From the NCBI GenBank assembly GCA_958436175.1, contig CAUBJF010000016.1:1-47832 (forward strand): 47,832 bases of DNA. The letters run 5' to 3'. The notes beneath the pieces are model-generated. The model did no database searches. It had not been told where the DNA came from and was given only the letters and a program-made list of their open reading frames with translations. Both the position numbers and the translations under genes were made by a program. This DNA is from an uncultured Muribaculaceae bacterium. GTDB lineage: Bacteria; Bacteroidota; Bacteroidia; Bacteroidales; Muribaculaceae. Of this stretch, positions 30,097-38,630 are shown piece after piece (positions within the stretch are counted from its first letter, which is position 1; the number at the start of each line of letters is the position of its first letter).

Positions 30097-30849
30097 ATGG
30101 AGTATAACCTGACTATCGACCGCGGTAACAGCACCGTAAAACTCGCCGCATGGGCACCCGACAACACATGCATCGCCACGGAACGTGGCGATGAGATAAA
30201 TCATGTCGCCACCCTTGCAGCGCGTCTTGCCGCTCGCCTCGGGATGTCAGTCCCCGAGTTCGCGGCGGCGGCATACTGCACCGTCGTACCCTCGTGGCGT
30301 AAGGACGACCTCGCCGAGCTCGGAGACATATCCCCCAAGGTGATCGACGTGACATCTTCCGTCCCACTCCCCTTCCGTCTGGACTACCCCACCCTCGGAG
30401 CCGACAGAATCGCGGCCATCGCCGGTGCCCTGTCGCTGCGCACACGTCCCTGCGCCCTTATAGTCGCAGACATAGGCACAGCCGCCACCTACGAGTTCAT
30501 CAATGCCGAAGGCGAATTCGTCGGGGGCAACATAGCCCCCGGCATAGGCATGCGCTTCGACGCCCTGCACCGCCACACAGCCCTGCTGCCAATGGTAGAA
30601 TCGTCAGGCGCGACACCCCTCTGGGGCTACTCGACCGACACGGCACTCCGTAGCGGCGTGCTGCGCGGACTGGCGGCAGAACTCGAATACTACCACAATC
30701 ACGGGCCCGAAGGCAACGAAATATTCATCACCGGCGGCTCGGCGGCACTCCTCGTCGAGGACGGCCTTATCACATTTCCACACAAATACGACCCCCTTCT
30801 CGTCCACAGGGGGCTTAACAGCATCATACATCACAATGAAAATCACTAA
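30097..30849 (+). CDS. coaX: Type III pantothenate kinase
   Basis: Phosphorylates pantothenate, the first step of coenzyme A synthesis. The 250-aa ASKHA-fold protein has the N-terminal phosphate loop TIDRGNST, the pantothenate-binding YPTLGADRIAAIAGA near 88-102, the second loop VADIGTAATYEF near 122-133 and the GGNIAPGIGMR segment near 141. These separate type III from types I and II. The last 14 bases overlap the start of the outer-membrane protein gene. Confidence 0.94.
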   Translation: MEYNLTIDRGNSTVKLAAWAPDNTCIATERGDEINHVATLAARLAARLGMSVPEFAAAAYCTVVPSWRKDDLAELGDISPKVIDVTSSVPLPFRLDYPTLGADRIAAIAGALSLRTRPCALIVADIGTAATYEFINAEGEFVGGNIAPGIGMRFDALHRHTALLPMVESSGATPLWGYSTDTALRSGVLRGLAAELEYYHNHGPEGNEIFITGGSAALLVEDGLITFPHKYDPLLVHRGLNSIIHHNENH

Positions 30850-32089
30850 GTTCATAGCCGCAGCCATCATGCTGATAGCAAGTTTCAGCCTTTCGGCACA
30901 GAACGGCACAATGACACCCTACTCGAGCTACGGCTACGGCATACTCGGCGACCATGCCACCTCGGCACAACGCGCTATGGGCGGTGTCGGCTACGCCATG
31001 AACTCCGGCCGACAGATCAACGTCATGAACCCGGCCTCCTATGCCGCCATCGACAGCCTCACCTTCCTCTTCGACCTCGGCATGGCCGTGACGAACATGT
31101 GGCAGAGCGAGGTCCACGACGGCACACGCAACAGTGACAGCCGCTTCGGCGGAGGCCTCTCGTACTGCACGATGCAATGGCCTCTGGGCAAGTACATGGG
31201 TATGTCGGTAGGCGTGCTCCCCTTCTCGTCGGTAGGATATGCCTTCGGAAACAAAATCGAGCACGGCATCGACTCTCGCGAAGGCTACGGAGGCCTCAAC
31301 GAGCTATACCTCGGCATCGCCGGCCGTCCCTTCGGAGGATTCAGCATAGGTGCCAATGTTTCATACCTGTTCGGCACGACCCTCAACAACACCTACGCCT
31401 ACGCCACAGCCGGATACACCACCCTCTACCAGAAGCAGATGGAAGTGCGCGACTACCGCTTCGACTTCGGCGCGCAGTACACACTCCCTCTCCCCAACGG
31501 CGATGTCCTCACCGCCGGCCTGACATACAGCCCCTCCAAGACTCTCCTGGGACATGCCCGTCTCATCTATTACGACACGCAGGACGAGACCAAGCCAACC
31601 ATCGAGGACCAGCACAAACTCAAAGGCAACTACTCTCTGCCCGAGACATGGGGCGCAGGCATCAACTACCGTCTGGGCCGCTCCATCATGGTCGAAGCCG
31701 ACTACACCTACCAGCCCTGGAGCAAGGTGAAATACATGGGCTTCACAAACGAGCAGATCAAGCACAACTACGCCGACCGCACAAAGTACGCCCTCGGCCT
31801 GCAGTACACCCCCAATCCCCGTGGCAGCTACTTCAAGCGCGTCCAGTACCGTATAGGAGGCTACTACAGCAAGGACTATCTCGTCATCCGCGACAACCAG
31901 CTGCGCGAGTACGGCGTGACAGCCGGTTTCGGCTTCCCCGTACCCACCTTCAAGACCCTGGTCAACGTAAGCTTCGAATGGAAACACCGTCAGGCCAACC
32001 CCGACCCTCTCATCAAAGAGAACTACCTGATGATCAATTTCGGCATCAACTTCAACGAAATGTGGTTCCGTCAGAGTAAGATCTACTAA
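30836..32089 (+). CDS. Outer-membrane beta-barrel protein (FadL/OmpP1-like)
   Basis: The 417-aa protein has a signal peptide (MKITKFIAAAIMLIASFSLSA, cleavage near 21) and alternating aromatic and polar residues typical of a beta-barrel. YSSYGYGILGD and RAMGGVGYAMNSGRQINVMNPASY near 45-68 recall the N-terminal hatch of FadL/OmpP1 transporters, and the chain ends in FGINFNEMWFRQSKIY. It probably imports hydrophobic compounds, but substrate cannot be told from sequence. It lies between coaX and lptC on one strand. Confidence 0.8.
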   Translation: MKITKFIAAAIMLIASFSLSAQNGTMTPYSSYGYGILGDHATSAQRAMGGVGYAMNSGRQINVMNPASYAAIDSLTFLFDLGMAVTNMWQSEVHDGTRNSDSRFGGGLSYCTMQWPLGKYMGMSVGVLPFSSVGYAFGNKIEHGIDSREGYGGLNELYLGIAGRPFGGFSIGANVSYLFGTTLNNTYAYATAGYTTLYQKQMEVRDYRFDFGAQYTLPLPNGDVLTAGLTYSPSKTLLGHARLIYYDTQDETKPTIEDQHKLKGNYSLPETWGAGINYRLGRSIMVEADYTYQPWSKVKYMGFTNEQIKHNYADRTKYALGLQYTPNPRGSYFKRVQYRIGGYYSKDYLVIRDNQLREYGVTAGFGFPVPTFKTLVNVSFEWKHRQANPDPLIKENYLMINFGINFNEMWFRQSKIY

Positions 32090-32095
32090 CCGGCC

Positions 32096-32896
32096 GTGGA
32101 CACCTCCGACGACAAATCTTCCTGTCATCCGGGCGGCCTGCGCGTCCTGCCCGCCGCTGTTGCCGCCCTGGCTATATCCCTGTCGATATTCAGCGCCTGC
32201 GCTCCCGAAGAGAAACGCTACGTCCCCAACGCCGTCAACGGCAACGTGACACCGACGATGGCTACCACCGACGTGACAACCCTCATCAGCGACAGCGGCT
32301 ACACACGCTATAAAATCACCACCCCGCTGTGGCTCATGTTCGAGGATGCCGACGTGCCCTTCTGGAAGTTTCCCGAAGGCCTTATGCTCGACCAGTACGA
32401 CTACCAGATGCAGCCCGAATCGAACGTCGTCTGCGACTCGGCAGTCTATTTCTCCGCCAAACGCCTGTGGCGGCTCGACGGCAATGTCGTCATGGTCAAC
32501 ACCCTGCGCGACAGCTTCCTCACCCAGCAGCTTTTCTGGGACCAGACACAGCAGAAAATCTACAGCGACTCATTCATCCACATCGTCCGCACCGACCGCA
32601 CCATCGAGGGCTATGGTTTTGAATCGGACCAGCGCATGATCGAGTACACCGTCCACCGTCCCACCGCAATCCTGCCTGCCGAACGTCCCGGCTCGCGCCG
32701 ACAGGCTGCCGACAGCACAGCATCCTCCTCCTCCGACAGCACTGCACGGAGGACAGTCCCCGTGCGCTCATCCTCCGCCTCTGCCCCAACGCCCGCTCCG
32801 GCGGCAGCCCCGGAGGCCGCCCTGGCTCAGCCAGCCGACAAAGACCGAAGGAACGAACCCGTCAAACCTATGAAGCTAACTCCTCAAAGAAAATAA
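32096..32896 (+). CDS. lptC: LPS export ABC transporter periplasmic protein LptC, lipoprotein
   Basis: Links the inner-membrane LptBFG complex to LptA for LPS transport. The 266-aa protein has an N-terminal hydrophobic segment (about residues 18-34) ending FSAC, a lipobox. The LptC fold follows, with TLISDSGYTRYKITTPLWLM, FPEGLMLDQYD and SAKRLWRLDGNVVMVN. I used the GTG start at 32096 because no ATG lies before the signal. After residue 195 there is a Ser/Ala/Pro-rich tail of about 70 residues that is not part of the fold. Its TAA shares a base with the next ATG. Confidence 0.85.
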   Translation: MDTSDDKSSCHPGGLRVLPAAVAALAISLSIFSACAPEEKRYVPNAVNGNVTPTMATTDVTTLISDSGYTRYKITTPLWLMFEDADVPFWKFPEGLMLDQYDYQMQPESNVVCDSAVYFSAKRLWRLDGNVVMVNTLRDSFLTQQLFWDQTQQKIYSDSFIHIVRTDRTIEGYGFESDQRMIEYTVHRPTAILPAERPGSRRQAADSTASSSSDSTARRTVPVRSSSASAPTPAPAAAPEAALAQPADKDRRNEPVKPMKLTPQRK

Positions 32897-34188
32897 TGGA
32901 AACATCCGACAGTACCGTATGGCTCGTCATAGCCATTGTATCCCTTATATTCTCCGCCCTCTTTTCAGGCTGCGAGATGGCTTATGTCACCTCCGACAGG
33001 GTGCGCGTGGAGCTTGACGTCAAACGCGGAGGACCCATCGGCAGAATCATCAACCTCTTCTACTCCAAGGCCGAGCTATTCATCTCGACCATCCTTGTGG
33101 GCAACAACGTCATGCTCGTCATCTACGGTATGGGCGCGGCCGCCCTCCTGGAGCCCCTGCTGGCACAGCTCTGGCCCAACGAGCTCTTCATCCTCATAGC
33201 CCAGACCCTCGTCTCTACCGCCGTCATCCTGCTCACGGGCGAGTTCCTGCCCAAGACCATATTCGGCATCAACCCCAACAACTCGCTGAAAATCTTCGCG
33301 CTGCCCGTCTATTTCTTTTATATCGTCCTATACCCGGTCTCCGTCTTCACGGCATGGCTATCACGGATGCTGATGCGCCTTGCCGGCGTTCACGATGCCG
33401 ACAAGCGACTCCACTATATATCCATGGGCGACCTCAACGACTACATCGAGGAGACCATCGACGACCTCGAGGAGAAGCAGCAGACCATCGGCAACGAGGT
33501 GAAAATCTTCCGCAACGCCCTCGACTTCTCGTCGACCCACGTCCGCGACTGCATGATACCGCGTAACGAAATAGTGGCCGTCAACATCGACACCACCACA
33601 CGCGACGAGCTCGCCGAACGATTCACAAGCACAGGCCGCTCCAAAATCCTCGTCTATCGCGATGATATCGACACCATCCTCGGATATATCCACGTCAGCG
33701 AGCTCTTCGACCCCGGCAAGGACTGGAAAAAATACATCAAGCCCGTCCTCTACACCCCCGAAAACCTCCTCGCAAACACCATGATGCGCCGCTTGCTCCA
33801 GCAGAAGCGCTCCATCGCCGTCGTAATCGACGAATTCGGCGGAACCGCAGGTATGCTGACCCTCGAGGACCTCATGGAGGAAATCTGCGGGAACATCGAG
33901 GACGAACACGACAACTCGCGCCTTACGGCACGCGAAGTGGCACCCGGCGTGTATGAGTTCTCCGGACGCTGTGAAATAGAGGAAATCAACGAACGTTTCG
34001 GCCTCGACATACCCGAAAACGACAGCTACCAGACCATCGCCGGATTCATCCTCCACGAGACAGGCACCATACCCGAACAGGGAGAGACACTCATTGTCGA
34101 GCCCCTTCGCTTCGAAGTTCTCAAAAAAACGGCCAGCAGGATAGAGCTCGTGCGCCTGAGCAAAAATCCCGGCCGGGAGCAACAGTAG
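32896..34188 (+). CDS. CNNM/CorC-type hemolysin-family membrane protein
   Basis: A 430-aa protein with a CNNM (DUF21) membrane domain, about residues 5-185. It contains SLIFSALFSGCEMAYVTSDR, then ISTILVGNNVMLVIYGMG and LTGEFLPKTIFG. A tandem CBS pair follows, with VRDCMIPRNEIVAVNID near 216 and SIAVVIDEFGGTAGMLTLED near 306. A C-terminal CorC/HlyC domain completes it. CNNM proteins take part in magnesium or divalent cation transport; in Bacteroidetes a relative, GldE, is tied to gliding. Transport role is inferred from family. Confidence 0.92.
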   Translation: METSDSTVWLVIAIVSLIFSALFSGCEMAYVTSDRVRVELDVKRGGPIGRIINLFYSKAELFISTILVGNNVMLVIYGMGAAALLEPLLAQLWPNELFILIAQTLVSTAVILLTGEFLPKTIFGINPNNSLKIFALPVYFFYIVLYPVSVFTAWLSRMLMRLAGVHDADKRLHYISMGDLNDYIEETIDDLEEKQQTIGNEVKIFRNALDFSSTHVRDCMIPRNEIVAVNIDTTTRDELAERFTSTGRSKILVYRDDIDTILGYIHVSELFDPGKDWKKYIKPVLYTPENLLANTMMRRLLQQKRSIAVVIDEFGGTAGMLTLEDLMEEICGNIEDEHDNSRLTAREVAPGVYEFSGRCEIEEINERFGLDIPENDSYQTIAGFILHETGTIPEQGETLIVEPLRFEVLKKTASRIELVRLSKNPGREQQ

Positions 34189-34203
34189 TCCCGTTTTTTT
34201 TGT

Positions 34204-34211
34204 TAATTTTG
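34204..34211 (+). promoter_or_regulatory. Promoter -7 box (TAATTTTG) of the SIS-isomerase gene
   Basis: TAATTTTG matches TAnnTTTG, 26 bases before ATG 34238. It excludes the GTG at 34211 as a start. The preceding TTTTTTTT run (34194-34201) may also end the upstream transcript. Confidence 0.65.
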
Positions 34212-34237
34212 TGTCTGTATATAAAAAACAGCAATCT

Positions 34238-34846
34238 ATGGACGTACAGCAGTCAATGCGTGAAATACTTGAGGCCGAAAGCCGTGCCATCCTGGCCATA
34301 CCCGTCAGCGATGCCTACGACAAGGCGGTTGATGCCATTGTCGAACGTGTACACCGTCGCGGAGGCAAGATGGTCACCGCCGGTATGGGCAAAGCCGGGC
34401 AGATAGCCATGAACATCGCCACGACATTCTCGTCGACCGGCACCCCGGCAGTCAACATCCACCCCAGCGAGGCACAGCACGGCGACCTTGGCGTAATGCA
34501 GCCCGACGACATAGTACTGCTCATATCCAACAGCGGCAAGACACGCGAAATCATAGAGCTCATCCAGCTCCTCCACGGACTATACGCCGATATCCCCGTC
34601 ATCGTCATCACCGGTGCTCCCGACAGCCCCGTCGCCGCCATGGCCGACATATGCCTCGCCACAGGCAACGCCCCGGAAGTGTGCCCCCTCGGCCTCACGC
34701 CGACAACATCCACGACGATGATGACCGTCATCGGCGACATCCTCGTCGTCAACGTAATGCGCGCCATCGGTTTCACAAAAGCAGAATATGCCAAACGCCA
34801 CCACGGGGGATACCTCGGAGCCGCCGCACGCAACGAAAAGAACTGA
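34238..34846 (+). CDS. SIS-domain sugar-phosphate isomerase, KdsD-like without CBS domains
   Basis: A 202-aa protein with a single SIS domain. GKMVTAGMGKAGQIAMNIATT lies near residues 43-63, NIHPSEAQHGDLGVM near 73-87, and LLISNSGKTREIIELI near 95-110, followed by LGLTPTTSTTMM. These match arabinose-5-phosphate isomerase (KdsD/GutQ), which feeds Kdo synthesis for LPS. The C-terminal CBS pair of full-length KdsD is absent, so the enzyme could act on a related sugar phosphate. It lies 23 bases before a PfkB sugar kinase, which supports a shared sugar-phosphate role. Confidence 0.8.
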   Translation: MDVQQSMREILEAESRAILAIPVSDAYDKAVDAIVERVHRRGGKMVTAGMGKAGQIAMNIATTFSSTGTPAVNIHPSEAQHGDLGVMQPDDIVLLISNSGKTREIIELIQLLHGLYADIPVIVITGAPDSPVAAMADICLATGNAPEVCPLGLTPTTSTTMMTVIGDILVVNVMRAIGFTKAEYAKRHHGGYLGAAARNEKN

Positions 34847-34869
34847 AAGACAATCCATCAAGCAGTACG

Positions 34870-35784
34870 ATGAAAAAGATTATATGTATCGGCGAATGTT
34901 CGCTCAACATCGTCCTGGGTACCGACGGCACACCCCTCGGCTCCATGCCCGGCGGCCGAATAGCCAACGCCGCTGCCATCCTCGCACGCGACAGATTCAA
35001 TGTCCTGATGGCCTCTGAGGCATCCTCCGACCCCGTCGGCGACATAGTGGTCAAGCACCTCACCGATGCAGGTGTCGATGTCAACGCCGTCGACCGCTTC
35101 ACAGAAGGACGCACCCCCGTCAACATCTTTGTCAGCGACGGACAGGAAAACAGCGAGGCACCCCTGACACGTTACGAACAATACCCCGACGACTGCTTCG
35201 ACATCATATGGCCGCGCATAGACGAAGGCGACATCATCATCTTCGGAGGATACTACGCCCTCGACAAGCGCATGCATCCCCGCCTTATGCGCCTCCTCAA
35301 CCATGCCGTCGAACGCAAAGCCGTCCTCATCTACCTGCCCGGCTTCCTGCCGCAGCAGGAACCGCGCATCACGCGCATCATGCCAGAGATACTCGAAAAT
35401 CTCGAAATAGCCAACATCGTGGTCGTACGCAGCAACGACCTCCGTCTCATCTTCGGAGCCGACGACTCGGACACATGCTACCATAAGCACATCGACTTCT
35501 ACTGCCGCTCGCTGATAGCAATCGAAGGAGCCTGCCGACGAATATCATACTACAGCGGCAGTTCCGTCACTTCCGTCGGGATTCCCGAACGGACTTGCGA
35601 AGGGCTGCTCTGGAACGCCGGGGCCGTCGCAGGCATAGCCGCCGCCGTCTTCGACAGCAATCTCGGAATCGACGATTTCGAAAATCCATCCGAAGAGACT
35701 CGACGCACCCTCCTCTCGCAGGCCGCCACTTGCGCCAATGCCGTTGCCGGCAGCCTCAGGCAGGCATGGCAGCATATCCATTGA
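34870..35784 (+). CDS. PfkB-family carbohydrate kinase
   Basis: A 304-aa ribokinase-like protein starting MKKIICIGECSLNIVLG. It has the substrate-binding MPGGRIANAAAILAR near 25-39, RTPVNIFVSDGQ near 81-92, and a C-terminal LLWNAGAVAGIAAAVF in place of the usual GAGD(A)F motif of the anion hole. The catalytic Asp expected in GAGDAF is not seen: the segment reads WNAGAVAG. This suggests altered or lost kinase activity, as in some PfkB relatives of this phylum. I chose ATG 34870, 23 bases after the SIS gene. Confidence 0.85.
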   Translation: MKKIICIGECSLNIVLGTDGTPLGSMPGGRIANAAAILARDRFNVLMASEASSDPVGDIVVKHLTDAGVDVNAVDRFTEGRTPVNIFVSDGQENSEAPLTRYEQYPDDCFDIIWPRIDEGDIIIFGGYYALDKRMHPRLMRLLNHAVERKAVLIYLPGFLPQQEPRITRIMPEILENLEIANIVVVRSNDLRLIFGADDSDTCYHKHIDFYCRSLIAIEGACRRISYYSGSSVTSVGIPERTCEGLLWNAGAVAGIAAAVFDSNLGIDDFENPSEETRRTLLSQAATCANAVAGSLRQAWQHIH

Positions 35785-35799
35785 CAACAACACAAGATT

Positions 35800-36285
35800 A
35801 TGTCCACAAAGAACAACGCCCCCGTACTCACCCCTTTCCAGCGTGCCCGCGACATGCGCGTGGCCGTCGTCCGCACCCTCTGGAACAGCCATATCACCGA
35901 AGCCCTGCTCGCCGGGGCAATGGAAGTGTTCAACGGTGCCCTCGACCACGACATGGTCGACACATTCGAAGTGCCAGGTGCCATAGAACTGACTTTCGCA
36001 GCTTCCAAGCTCATCGACACAGGCCTCTATGATGTCATCGTCGTCCTCGGATGTGTCATCAAGGGCGGCACGCCCCACTTCGACTACGTATGCCAGAGCG
36101 TCACCCAGGGTATCACACATCTCAACGCCGAATGTGACATCCCGACAATCTTCGGCGTCCTCACCGTCGACAATGAGCAGGACGCCCTCGACCGTGCCGG
36201 CGGCTGTCTTGGCAACAAAGGTGCCGAAGCTGCACAGACAGCTCTCCTGATGTACGACTTTTCCGACAAAGTGTCCAATCTTTGA
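35800..36285 (+). CDS. ribH: 6,7-dimethyl-8-ribityllumazine synthase
   Basis: Condenses the pyrimidinedione intermediate with dihydroxybutanone phosphate in riboflavin synthesis; forms 60-mer or pentamer shells. The 161-aa protein has VVRTLWNSHITEALLAGAME near 25-44 and FEVPGAIELTFAASKLI near 55-71. The phosphate-binding VIVVLGCVIKGGTPHFDYV lies near 79-97, with VLTVDNEQDALDRAGG near 122. All family positions look intact, including the His in TPHFDYV. Confidence 0.96.
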   Translation: MSTKNNAPVLTPFQRARDMRVAVVRTLWNSHITEALLAGAMEVFNGALDHDMVDTFEVPGAIELTFAASKLIDTGLYDVIVVLGCVIKGGTPHFDYVCQSVTQGITHLNAECDIPTIFGVLTVDNEQDALDRAGGCLGNKGAEAAQTALLMYDFSDKVSNL

Positions 36286-36315
36286 CAGCGGTGCAAACAC
36301 AAGCCTGAGCCTGAG

Positions 36316-36331
36316 CGTTTAAATATAAACG
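36316..36331. repeat. Short perfect inverted repeat before a small membrane-protein gene
   Basis: CGTTTA (36316-36321) and TAAACG (36326-36331) flank AATA in the 69-bp AT-rich gap between ribH and the next gene. It could be a regulator site; nothing else supports this. Confidence 0.4.
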
Positions 36332-36354
36332 TTAAAATTTAATAGAATCCGACT

Positions 36355-36633
36355 ATGGAAACTCAATCAAAATCCTCAGGCTTCTGGAAATGGCTGATAG
36401 TGGCAATCCTTGTCGCCATCCTCGCTGTCGCCACCATATACTATATCGGATGGTTCGACACCAATACCCACGTCGACACCCCGGCCGGGGACAATGTAGA
36501 ACAGGACTACCAGATCACGGAATCCAATTCCGACGCTCCAGGCGAAGCCGACTGGCAGAACGCCGAAGGCCAGTCGCTGCGCGAGGTGATCACCGAACCG
36601 GCGTCCGGGACTGAAGTGCCTCCGACAGAATAA
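36355..36633 (+). CDS. Small membrane-anchored acidic protein, unknown
   Basis: A 92-aa protein with one transmembrane helix (WLIVAILVAILAVATIYYIG, residues 13-32) and an acidic, Glu/Asp/Asn-rich domain after it. I recognise no family. It lies 12 bases before a small lipoprotein gene, so the two may act together at the envelope. Confidence 0.6.
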   Translation: METQSKSSGFWKWLIVAILVAILAVATIYYIGWFDTNTHVDTPAGDNVEQDYQITESNSDAPGEADWQNAEGQSLREVITEPASGTEVPPTE

Positions 36634-36645
36634 AAAATACATTTG

Positions 36646-37095
36646 ATGAAAAATTTAGTTTGTCTTGTCGCATTACTTTTTACCGTCTGTATGTTCTTTG
36701 CCTGCACCGACAACAAGGCCGAGACTGCGGATGCCCACATCGAGAGCGCCGAAGAAGCGTACAGCTACGGACGCATGGCACGCGCACAGTCCCTGTGCGA
36801 CAGCCTGTTTTTCGGTGACGAGTTCGGCAGACTCGGCATCTGGGAACTCTGCCGCCTGTCGCTCCTTTTCATGCGCCTTGGCGAAGATTCCGGCGAGCCC
36901 GAAGCCAATACGGCTTTCGCGGCACGCTGCCTAAAAGCTGCCGTGACACGCGACAGCGACTCCACGATGATATACGTCAAGGCCATGCCCGTCGAGGACC
37001 GCGCCCGTCTGCTCTTGCTCCATTCCCTCAACGAAGCATCGCACTCCGCTCCCGAAGAAGATACAATAACGATTGAAGAAATCGTCAATCTATGA
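36646..37095 (+). CDS. Small lipoprotein with helical body, unknown
   Basis: A 149-aa protein with a lipoprotein signal (MKNLVCLVALLFTVCMFFAC, lipobox FFAC near residue 20). The helical remainder (EEAYSYGRMARAQSLCDSLF) could form a TPR-like pair. I chose ATG 36646 over the TTG at 36643. Its stop overlaps the next ATG as ATGA, so the SUI1-like gene is coupled to it. No family recognised. Confidence 0.65.
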   Translation: MKNLVCLVALLFTVCMFFACTDNKAETADAHIESAEEAYSYGRMARAQSLCDSLFFGDEFGRLGIWELCRLSLLFMRLGEDSGEPEANTAFAARCLKAAVTRDSDSTMIYVKAMPVEDRARLLLLHSLNEASHSAPEEDTITIEEIVNL

Positions 37096-37439
37096 AACAG
37101 GCAGACAACTGGCAGGACCGGCTGGCGGCGCTGCGCTCTGTCTTGGGCGAGCCCGAAGAAGAAACCGAGGAACAGATGCCCGAAGCCGCCGCACCTTCGA
37201 CAGAAAGTGCGCGGCTCGACATCGTCCTTGAGAAAAAAGGCAGAGCCGGGAAGGTAGCCACTATAGTGACGGGCTTCACCATGCCCGACAGCGAGATCGA
37301 CAAACTCGCCTCAGACCTCAAGCGCACACTCGGCACAGGCGGCTCGGCACGCGGTGGCGAAATCCTCATCCAGGGCGACCGCCGCAGCGACGTGCTGCGC
37401 GCCCTCAAGGCCAAAGGTCTCAAGGCGCGCATTATCTGA
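37092..37439 (+). CDS. SUI1/eIF1-like translation factor (YciH family)
   Basis: A 115-aa protein whose C-terminal half is the SUI1 fold: LDIVLEKKGRAGKVATIVTG near 42-61, ASDLKRTLGTGGSARGGEIL near 73-92, then IQGDRRSDVLRALKAKG. This is the bacterial homologue of eIF1, known as YciH, reported to affect initiation fidelity. The N-terminal 40 residues are acidic and specific to this lineage. It starts inside the stop of the preceding lipoprotein gene. Confidence 0.9.
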   Translation: MKQADNWQDRLAALRSVLGEPEEETEEQMPEAAAPSTESARLDIVLEKKGRAGKVATIVTGFTMPDSEIDKLASDLKRTLGTGGSARGGEILIQGDRRSDVLRALKAKGLKARII

Positions 37440-37480
37440 ACGGCGCAGACAAGCCTGCGGCTCCGCGACTAAAAGTATTC

Positions 37481-38518
37481 CTATTTTCCTTTCTCTTCCA
37501 GTCTCTTGGCTTCTTCAGAAGTGATGTGGACCACTGCACCGTGCTTGGGAGAGGTGAAATTGGTTGTCTTCATCGGGCCTTCGTTGAAATGGCCGAGGTC
37601 GGTGAAGTTGACAAAGTCCTCTGTCTCCATGAATCCGAAGTTGTGTGTCTCGATGCCGTAGCAGTCGTACATCAGCACCCATTTGTCGCCGCGTTTCCAC
37701 ACATTGGGAGCCTCGCAGGCAGCCGGTTCGGGATCCACCCAGTCCGGAATATAGGTATACGGGCCTGTCACTGAGTCGGCCACGGCCTGCTTTATACCCG
37801 GCGTACCCTCGTGCGACACGAAAAAGAGATGATATTTGCCGTCGACGGGCGTTATGTCGCCGTCGATAGCAGTCGTCTTGCCGTCGGGATGCTCGAAAAG
37901 CAGCTTAGGCTCGGTCAGGAGACTGTCGTAGTCATTGTTTACATAGCAGTAGTAGAGGCGGTTCTGCCCGGTGCCCATGCGCATGGTGAAATATATCATG
38001 AGCTGTCCGGTGGCAGGGTCGTAGATGGTTTCCGGAGCCCACATGCAGCCGACTTCGTCGTAGTCCGGCCCCCACTGGTCGACCTGCACGTTTGCACGGC
38101 TCCAGTTCACCAGATCTTTCGATTTCATCAGCACCAGGCCGCGGTTGTTTCCCCAGCCGTACTTCTCGCCGTCGCGTTCCCACTCGGTGTCGCGGTAGCC
38201 CGCATCCCTGGCAAAGATATGGAGGTCGGTCATGGCAAGATAGAAGGCACTGTCGGGGCCGCGATAGATATGTGGGTCGCGTATACCCTTCTGGTGGGCG
38301 ATCGTATCACCGGCAAAGACAGGCGCGCCGTCGTTGAGAGCTGTGAACGTATAGCCGCCGTCGTGACTGACAGCCATATGCAGGCCGTGGGTATCGTCCT
38401 TGTGGAACACCATCAGGTATGCTCCTTCATCGTCGGCCGCAGTATCGGCCTTCTTCGTCGCCGACGAGCATCCCCACAGTACGGCGACAGCCGCCAGGAC
38501 GGTAAATAACTTCTTCAT
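37481..38518 (-). CDS. Glycoside hydrolase family 43 lipoprotein
   Basis: A 345-aa protein with a lipoprotein signal (MKKLFTVLAAVAVLWGCSS, lipobox LWGC, Cys17). A five-bladed propeller typical of GH43 follows: KGIRDPHIYRG near 77-87 carries the general-base Asp, VGCMWAPETIYDP near 158 the motif usual in arabinan- or xylan-active members, and DGDITPVDGKYHLFF near 216. Likely an alpha-L-arabinofuranosidase or beta-xylosidase at the outer membrane; specificity cannot be read from sequence. It converges on the SUI1-like gene. Confidence 0.82.
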   Translation of the reverse strand: MKKLFTVLAAVAVLWGCSSATKKADTAADDEGAYLMVFHKDDTHGLHMAVSHDGGYTFTALNDGAPVFAGDTIAHQKGIRDPHIYRGPDSAFYLAMTDLHIFARDAGYRDTEWERDGEKYGWGNNRGLVLMKSKDLVNWSRANVQVDQWGPDYDEVGCMWAPETIYDPATGQLMIYFTMRMGTGQNRLYYCYVNNDYDSLLTEPKLLFEHPDGKTTAIDGDITPVDGKYHLFFVSHEGTPGIKQAVADSVTGPYTYIPDWVDPEPAACEAPNVWKRGDKWVLMYDCYGIETHNFGFMETEDFVNFTDLGHFNEGPMKTTNFTSPKHGAVVHITSEEAKRLEEKGK

Positions 38519-38550
38519 AGTATTTGGTTTTGGGTTAGGAGTAAAGGAAA

Positions 38551-38595
38551 CAAAAGCGCCCGGCGGCCCGCATTGTCGGCGGGTCTTCCGGGCGC
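38551..38595 (-). terminator. Terminator of the CoA-transferase gene
   Basis: GCGCCCGG (38556-38563) and CCGGGCGC (38588-38595) enclose a second GC-rich stem. On the minus strand TTTTG follows (38555-38551). It separates the CoA-transferase from the GH43 gene downstream. Confidence 0.75.
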
Positions 38596-38630
38596 AAATC
38601 GGTTCAGCTTCGAGGCTACGAAGCGATCTG

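Noticed and set aside
36638..36645. TACATTTG as a promoter of the small lipoprotein gene
   Set aside because: It ends directly at the ATG, so transcription would begin inside the gene, and there is no -33 element. Probably chance.
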